Of a stretch of 35,637 bases of DNA, positions 32,300 to 35,637 are shown one piece after another. The notes beneath the pieces were generated by a model. It searched no databases. It was not told the origin of the DNA and saw nothing but the letters and a program-made list of their open reading frames with translations. Every line of letters begins with the position of its first letter. The stretch's first letter is position 1. The stretch lies in assembly GCA_022510625.1 (NCBI GenBank), contig JAFLTD010000024.1, positions 1-35,637 of the forward strand. Reading direction: 5' to 3'. This DNA is from Lachnospiraceae bacterium. Its GTDB lineage: Bacteria; Bacillota; Clostridia; Lachnospirales; Lachnospiraceae. Made by a program: the position numbers and the translations under genes.

Positions 32300-33100
32300 T
32301 TAGGGCTCCTCCCTTTCCGCAAATCTCCACATCACACCCATCGCCTTTATATAGGTACCGTCATAGACCTCGGGAATCGCTTGCAAATAGGAATCATAGA
32401 AATAAACCATACAGTCTTTTATAAAAACAGAAGCGTCATATAAATCCGCAAGCATATTTTGTGAAGGCGGAACCAGCTGCACACATCTCGGTGACAATAT
32501 GCAAATTTCAATTTCACTCGCCCATTGACTGTCAAAAACAAGCTTGATATTTCTTCCCCCGGCCACATTGAAGTGCATTTTATTGTCCTCATCTACATAA
32601 TCGCCCGTGACATAAGTAAACTCTTTTAACACCGAATCATGAAAGCCTGCAAATTGCTCCATAAGATTGTCTATATCATCACGATTCTCTATATAATTCC
32701 AGTCAGGTAATTTGGTAGAAATATCCCTGATGTTTAGTCTCTCTTTCTCGATCGTACCATTAGTAAGAAGCTCAACCAAAGCTTCTTTTTCTTCCCAAAT
32801 AAAATCATATCCTCTGAAATAATGATACTTATTCGGAGAATGTACGGCATCGTTGATGCACTGCATCTCATCTTTTGGCACATAGACATACTGATAATAA
32901 TCTGACGGATTTATATCGATTATTTCGACATGAATGTCATAGGGCATCTCCGTAGAAAAGTCCAAGTACTCAACTAAAACAACGGACTGTGGATCACCCA
33001 TTTTATCAACAATATACATGTCCACTCCGCAATTAATAACCCCATACACTTCGGAAATATAGTATCTCTTTCTATCCTTATTATAGATTCTCGCCCTCAT
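32300..33100 (-). CDS. Unrecognised protein upstream of barnase, possible immunity-type factor
   Basis: I do not recognise a named family. The 266-residue product is acidic, without signal peptide or membrane segment. N-terminal strands include YYISEVYGVINCGVDMYIVD and QSVVLVEYLDFST; a central segment has FRGYDFIWEEKEALVELL; and from about residue 150 comes QFAGFHDSVLKEFTYVTG, an FHD-plus-strand pattern resembling several small immunity-type families, followed by IKLVFDSQWASEIEICIL. GGAGAT lies 9-10 nt before ATG 33100. Its TAA abuts the barnase start, so the three genes are one unit (this gene, barnase, barstar). Placement fits a second immunity or chaperone function, but a different role is possible. 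Confidence 0.75.
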   Translation of the reverse strand: MRARIYNKDRKRYYISEVYGVINCGVDMYIVDKMGDPQSVVLVEYLDFSTEMPYDIHVEIIDINPSDYYQYVYVPKDEMQCINDAVHSPNKYHYFRGYDFIWEEKEALVELLTNGTIEKERLNIRDISTKLPDWNYIENRDDIDNLMEQFAGFHDSVLKEFTYVTGDYVDEDNKMHFNVAGGRNIKLVFDSQWASEIEICILSPRCVQLVPPSQNMLADLYDASVFIKDCMVYFYDSYLQAIPEVYDGTYIKAMGVMWRFAEREEP

Positions 33101-33125
33101 GAAAAACTTATCTCCAATATCCTCT

Positions 33126-33707
33126 CTATTTTACCAACACCGCCCGGCACGGTGCACCATCGCATCCCGCCAAATTCAACGGTGCCGCGCTGAGCAAGTA
33201 TTTCCCTTCATCTACATCCTTTAGAACAATGCCTTCCAGCAACACGACATCCGCACCGAGCAAAATCTTATGCACTTTCATTGGCGCATCCTCCGGTCCG
33301 ACCGTCTGGCTTTCGTTTCCGAGCAGTTTTATTTTAGACTGCGCAAATACCTGAGCCGCCTCTGCCGTTACGGTAGCTTTGCCCGCAATCAGTATTCGCT
33401 CAGGGACTCCGGCAGACTTAGCTTTTTCCAGAATATTCGCAGCATCCTCTGCCGTCACATTTCCTTCGTGGTGTGAAACATAGCAATCACCGACAAAAGC
33501 ATCCAAATCAACTTTCTCTATGGTGTTCCCGTCAGGCAGAAAATGAAACGGAGCGTCCACATGTGTGCCGTTGTGCGCACACATAGAAAATGATGTCAAA
33601 TTGCAGATGTCGCCCTGTTCTATGCTTAAAACACGCTGTGAAGCAGGCGCAGGATCTCCCGGGAAAACTTTACACGAAAAAACTTCCTGTGATATGTCGA
33701 TAATCAT
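33126..33707 (-). CDS. Cyclase-family (kynurenine-formamidase-like) metal hydrolase
   Basis: The 193-residue product has the family metal motif HNGTHVDAPFHF (His45, His49, Asp51, His55) after the opening DISQEVFSCKVFPGDP, and further PERILIAGK-like and KILLGADVVLLEGI segments. The length is a little short but close to the usual about 205. Family members hydrolyse N-formylkynurenine or related amides and cyclise or decyclise small substrates; which one here cannot be read. It is cytosolic. AGGAGGAG lies about 10 nt before ATG 33707. It is 25 bp upstream of the gene at 33100 and may be cotranscribed with the barnase unit, which seems a functional coincidence. Confidence 0.9.
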   Translation of the reverse strand: MIIDISQEVFSCKVFPGDPAPASQRVLSIEQGDICNLTSFSMCAHNGTHVDAPFHFLPDGNTIEKVDLDAFVGDCYVSHHEGNVTAEDAANILEKAKSAGVPERILIAGKATVTAEAAQVFAQSKIKLLGNESQTVGPEDAPMKVHKILLGADVVLLEGIVLKDVDEGKYLLSAAPLNLAGCDGAPCRAVLVK

Positions 33708-33755
33708 CTAACTCTCTCCTCCTGAATCTCTTGCACTCCAATATCCTATTTTGTT

Positions 33756-34544
33756 TCAAAACAACTCGTCCAACAACATATAATAATGAATCTTATCCCA
33801 ATCAGGTTCGATACCCAATTGATTAAAAAGACTATCCGGATCGAATCCCTCATAAGTTCCGCCGCCGTACTTTCCCTCGTAATTGCCCTTTAAACTGCGA
33901 TAACACAATGCAATATCCTGATACCGATCGGCACATCCGGTCTTTCCCAAATCAAGCAAACCGCTGATTTTTCCATCTTCAATAAAAATATTGGGCAGGC
34001 AGTAATCGCCATGTGAAAATACTAGATCTTCTTCCGGCTTATTATGTTCCAACCAATCTAAGAGATGTTTTGGACTTTCGAATCCGTTTTCTCCAAAAGT
34101 ATCCGGTTCCACATTAGTCACATCAACCAAATCGTGTTCCACGTTGTATCGCGCCATCTCCAATTTTTTATCAAGGTTAAAATGATAGGGGCAATCCGAA
34201 ATATCTGTTTTCCATAACATTTTTAGACCCGTCGCAAGAATTCCCGTCAATTCCTTCGGTCTTGTAAGATATGACTCATCACATGACATAACACCGGGAA
34301 GCTTTGACATCAGCAAATAGCTCCGACCATCATATTTCTCATGACATATAACTTCCGGTACAGGAAGCCTGTCCTTTAACCATAACATGACATTCCGTTC
34401 GTTTTCCGATTCATCGCATATTTTGTCTATTTTTAGGACTTTGTCTTCAAATAAAAGGACGGAAGCCTCTGACATACCCACCGTATCAGAGTTGCCGATA
34501 GACGAACCCAAAATAGACTTTATTTTCTCCGGTAGTTCAAGCAT
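33756..34544 (-). CDS. APH(3')-like aminoglycoside phosphotransferase
   Basis: The start is ATG 34544, with AGAGG about 10 nt upstream; an upstream GTG would start inside that site. The 262-residue product is close in length to APH(3')-IIIa and shares landmarks along its length: EGMSEASV-like GMSEASVLLFEDKVLKID (Lys38), MLWLKDRLPVPEV, SYLLMSKLPGV, DISDCPY, LVFSHGDYCLPNIF with catalytic Asp180 and Asn185, LLDLGKTGCADRYQDIA with metal-binding Asp198, and the end YYMLLDELF. It would phosphorylate the 3'-hydroxyl of kanamycin-type drugs with ATP, if the substrate site is conserved. No mobile element flanks it, so it may be an indigenous relative rather than an acquired resistance gene. Confidence 0.9.
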   Translation of the reverse strand: MLELPEKIKSILGSSIGNSDTVGMSEASVLLFEDKVLKIDKICDESENERNVMLWLKDRLPVPEVICHEKYDGRSYLLMSKLPGVMSCDESYLTRPKELTGILATGLKMLWKTDISDCPYHFNLDKKLEMARYNVEHDLVDVTNVEPDTFGENGFESPKHLLDWLEHNKPEEDLVFSHGDYCLPNIFIEDGKISGLLDLGKTGCADRYQDIALCYRSLKGNYEGKYGGGTYEGFDPDSLFNQLGIEPDWDKIHYYMLLDELF

Positions 34545-34628
34545 ATATGGTTTTCCTCTCACAATTTCACTATCAGGGTACTACAACATCCATCTCCTAT
34601 TGCCCCTCCCAGATAAACTGCTTTATAG

Positions 34629-35174
34629 TTACTGCAGTCTCATATAGGCATCCAACTCACTGTCCCTGAAACAACAGAAATACACATCCATTGCCACATC
34701 GGGATGGGTGTTGATCCAATCCTGAACCGTGTGCAACGAGACTTGCGCCGCCTCCGCTATGGGATAACCGTATACCCCTGTTGATATTCCCGGAAAAGCA
34801 ATGCTGCTGCATCCGTTCTCCAATGCCAAGTCCAAAGAATTCTTGTAGCACGACGCCAACAATTCGGCATCTTGTGGACTGCCGCTATAGATCGGACCGA
34901 CTGTGTGTATGATATGTTTGGCATTTGTTATGTTGTATGCTCCGGTGATTTTAGCCTCACCGCACCTGCACCCATTGAGCGTTCTGCATTCTTCTAACAA
35001 TCCCGGTCCCGCCGCACGATGAATTGCCCCATCTACTCCGCCGCCACCGAGAAGACTTGAATTTGCCGCATTGACAATGGCATCGACGTGCATATCTACA
35101 ACGCTGCCTTTCACAATGCGTATTTGGGATTTCTCATTTTGATAGATTACTGTAGCATTAATGTCTTGACTCAT
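34629..35174 (-). CDS. Macrodomain ADP-ribosyl hydrolase (YmdB/O-acetyl-ADP-ribose deacetylase type)
   Basis: The start is ATG 35174, following GGAGG at suitable spacing; a further in-frame ATG 36 bases upstream has no site and lies in the terminator of the gene before. The 181-residue product shows the macrodomain signature: IRIVKGSVVDMHVDAIVNAA, NSSLLGGGGVDGAIHRAAGP, CRCGEAKITGAYNI, IIHTVGP and IAFPGISTGVYGYP. These bind ADP-ribose and remove O-acetyl or mono-ADP-ribosyl groups from proteins, RNA or small molecules. The key Asn, the Gly-rich loop with Asp and the GISTGVYGYP loop are all present, so activity is expected. It acts in the cytoplasm. Confidence 0.93.
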   Translation of the reverse strand: MSQDINATVIYQNEKSQIRIVKGSVVDMHVDAIVNAANSSLLGGGGVDGAIHRAAGPGLLEECRTLNGCRCGEAKITGAYNITNAKHIIHTVGPIYSGSPQDAELLASCYKNSLDLALENGCSSIAFPGISTGVYGYPIAEAAQVSLHTVQDWINTHPDVAMDVYFCCFRDSELDAYMRLQ

Positions 35175-35192
35175 TTTAATTCCTCCACTAGC

Positions 35193-35227
35193 AAAAAACT
35201 TCCCTGACATCGAAATGCCAAGGAAGT
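35193..35227 (-). terminator. Rho-independent terminator of the carbonic anhydrase gene
   Basis: On the minus strand, acttccttggca (35216-35227) pairs with tgtcagggaagt (35198-35209) across a six-base loop; two G-U pairs make the 12-bp stem complete. A T6 run follows (35193-35198). It lies about 30 bases after the stop at 35255. Confidence 0.85.
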
Positions 35228-35254
35228 CTTATAGCTTGCAAAGATTTATCCTAA

Positions 35255-35637
35255 TTATAAAAACTCGACCTTGCCATCCTCCAGGTGATATACCGCACCG
35301 CACACCTTCTGGACTTTCAGACTTTCTTCGATTACCTGTACACTGTGCTTAACGTTCAGGCAACAAGCCTTGTAATCGTCTTTTTCTTCGCCGATTGCTT
35401 TTTTAATCTCATCCGTAATATAATTTATGAAGTTTTCCGCACCGCCGCCGATTGCTGCACCGACTGCGCCACAGTGATTATGGCCCATGACTACGACCAA
35501 TGGACTACCCAAATGCTCTGCTGCGTATTCGATACTTCCAAGCTGGTGATTATCAATCACATTGCCTGCCACACGAATTACAAAGAGTTCCCCGATACCT
35601 GCGTTGAAGATACTCTCCGGAATAACTCTGGAATCAG
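35255..35637 (-). CDS. Beta-class carbonic anhydrase, N-terminus cut by window end
   Basis: The frame is open to the window edge; upstream of the GTG at 35572 it continues DSRVIPESIFNAGIGELFVI, then RVAGNVIDNHQLGSIEYA, so the short frame starting at GTG is only part of the gene. It matches the beta-class enzyme: the DSRV that follows the first zinc Cys, VVVMGHNHCGAVGAA with the His and Cys zinc ligands, and a C-terminus ending GAVYHLEDGKVEFL. The first zinc Cys would lie just outside the window. It converts CO2 and water to bicarbonate, which could feed carbamoyl-phosphate synthesis. A terminator follows, so it is transcribed separately from the macrodomain gene. Confidence 0.93.
   Translation of the reverse strand, partial: DSRVIPESIFNAGIGELFVIRVAGNVIDNHQLGSIEYAAEHLGSPLVVVMGHNHCGAVGAAIGGGAENFINYITDEIKKAIGEEKDDYKACCLNVKHSVQVIEESLKVQKVCGAVYHLEDGKVEFL

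Overview
The window looks like a chromosomal segment of a Gram-positive Clostridia, most likely a Lachnospiraceae-type gut anaerobe. This is an inference from moderate-to-low GC, strong GGAGG ribosome-binding sites, Gram-positive lipoprotein and signal-peptide styles, and family choice (TupA-like ATP-grasp, CDP-glycerol-transferase-like, CBM_X2-type surface protein, APH(3')-type kinase). No tRNA, rRNA, CRISPR array or intact insertion sequence was seen.

Region 1 (1-9150, minus strand, visibly AT-rich) is a surface-polysaccharide locus. It holds three GT4 glycosyltransferases (one cut by the window edge), a GT2-type glycosyltransferase, an FkbM methyltransferase with a 10-base homopolymer in its coding sequence, a propeller-like unknown, and a decayed Rossmann/TupA-like ATP-grasp fusion. 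A small Rossmann-like FGAG nucleotide-binding module recurs five times: alone, fused to different enzymes, or as a remnant.

Region 2 (9350-14590, minus strand) carries a secreted protein with two near-identical CBM_X2-like domains, a single-pass membrane protein upstream of it, an N-terminally short Rpn/YhgA-like nuclease gene, a CDP-glycerol-transferase-like gene and a ferritin-like gene ending in a clear terminator.

Region 3 (14714-26031, plus strand) is the most unusual part. It is a compact four-gene operon with its own promoter and terminator: an unrecognised 503-residue protein, a ComEC-like soluble metallo-beta-lactamase-fold hydrolase, a 2247-residue beta-rich protein with about five repeats of 120-137 residues, and a 556-residue protein ending in a Hint (intein/hedgehog-type) domain. 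None has a signal peptide or membrane segment. This is the best candidate for an undescribed system.

Region 4 (26054-29550): carB with its own promoter and no adjacent carA, then a 128-bp element bounded by perfect 20-bp inverted repeats between convergent genes.

Region 5 (29554-35637, minus strand) is a run of accessory and housekeeping genes: fructosamine kinase, yaaA, a barstar/lipoprotein-barnase pair with an immunity-like upstream gene, a cyclase-family hydrolase, an APH(3')-like kinase, a macrodomain protein and a beta-carbonic anhydrase cut by the window end.
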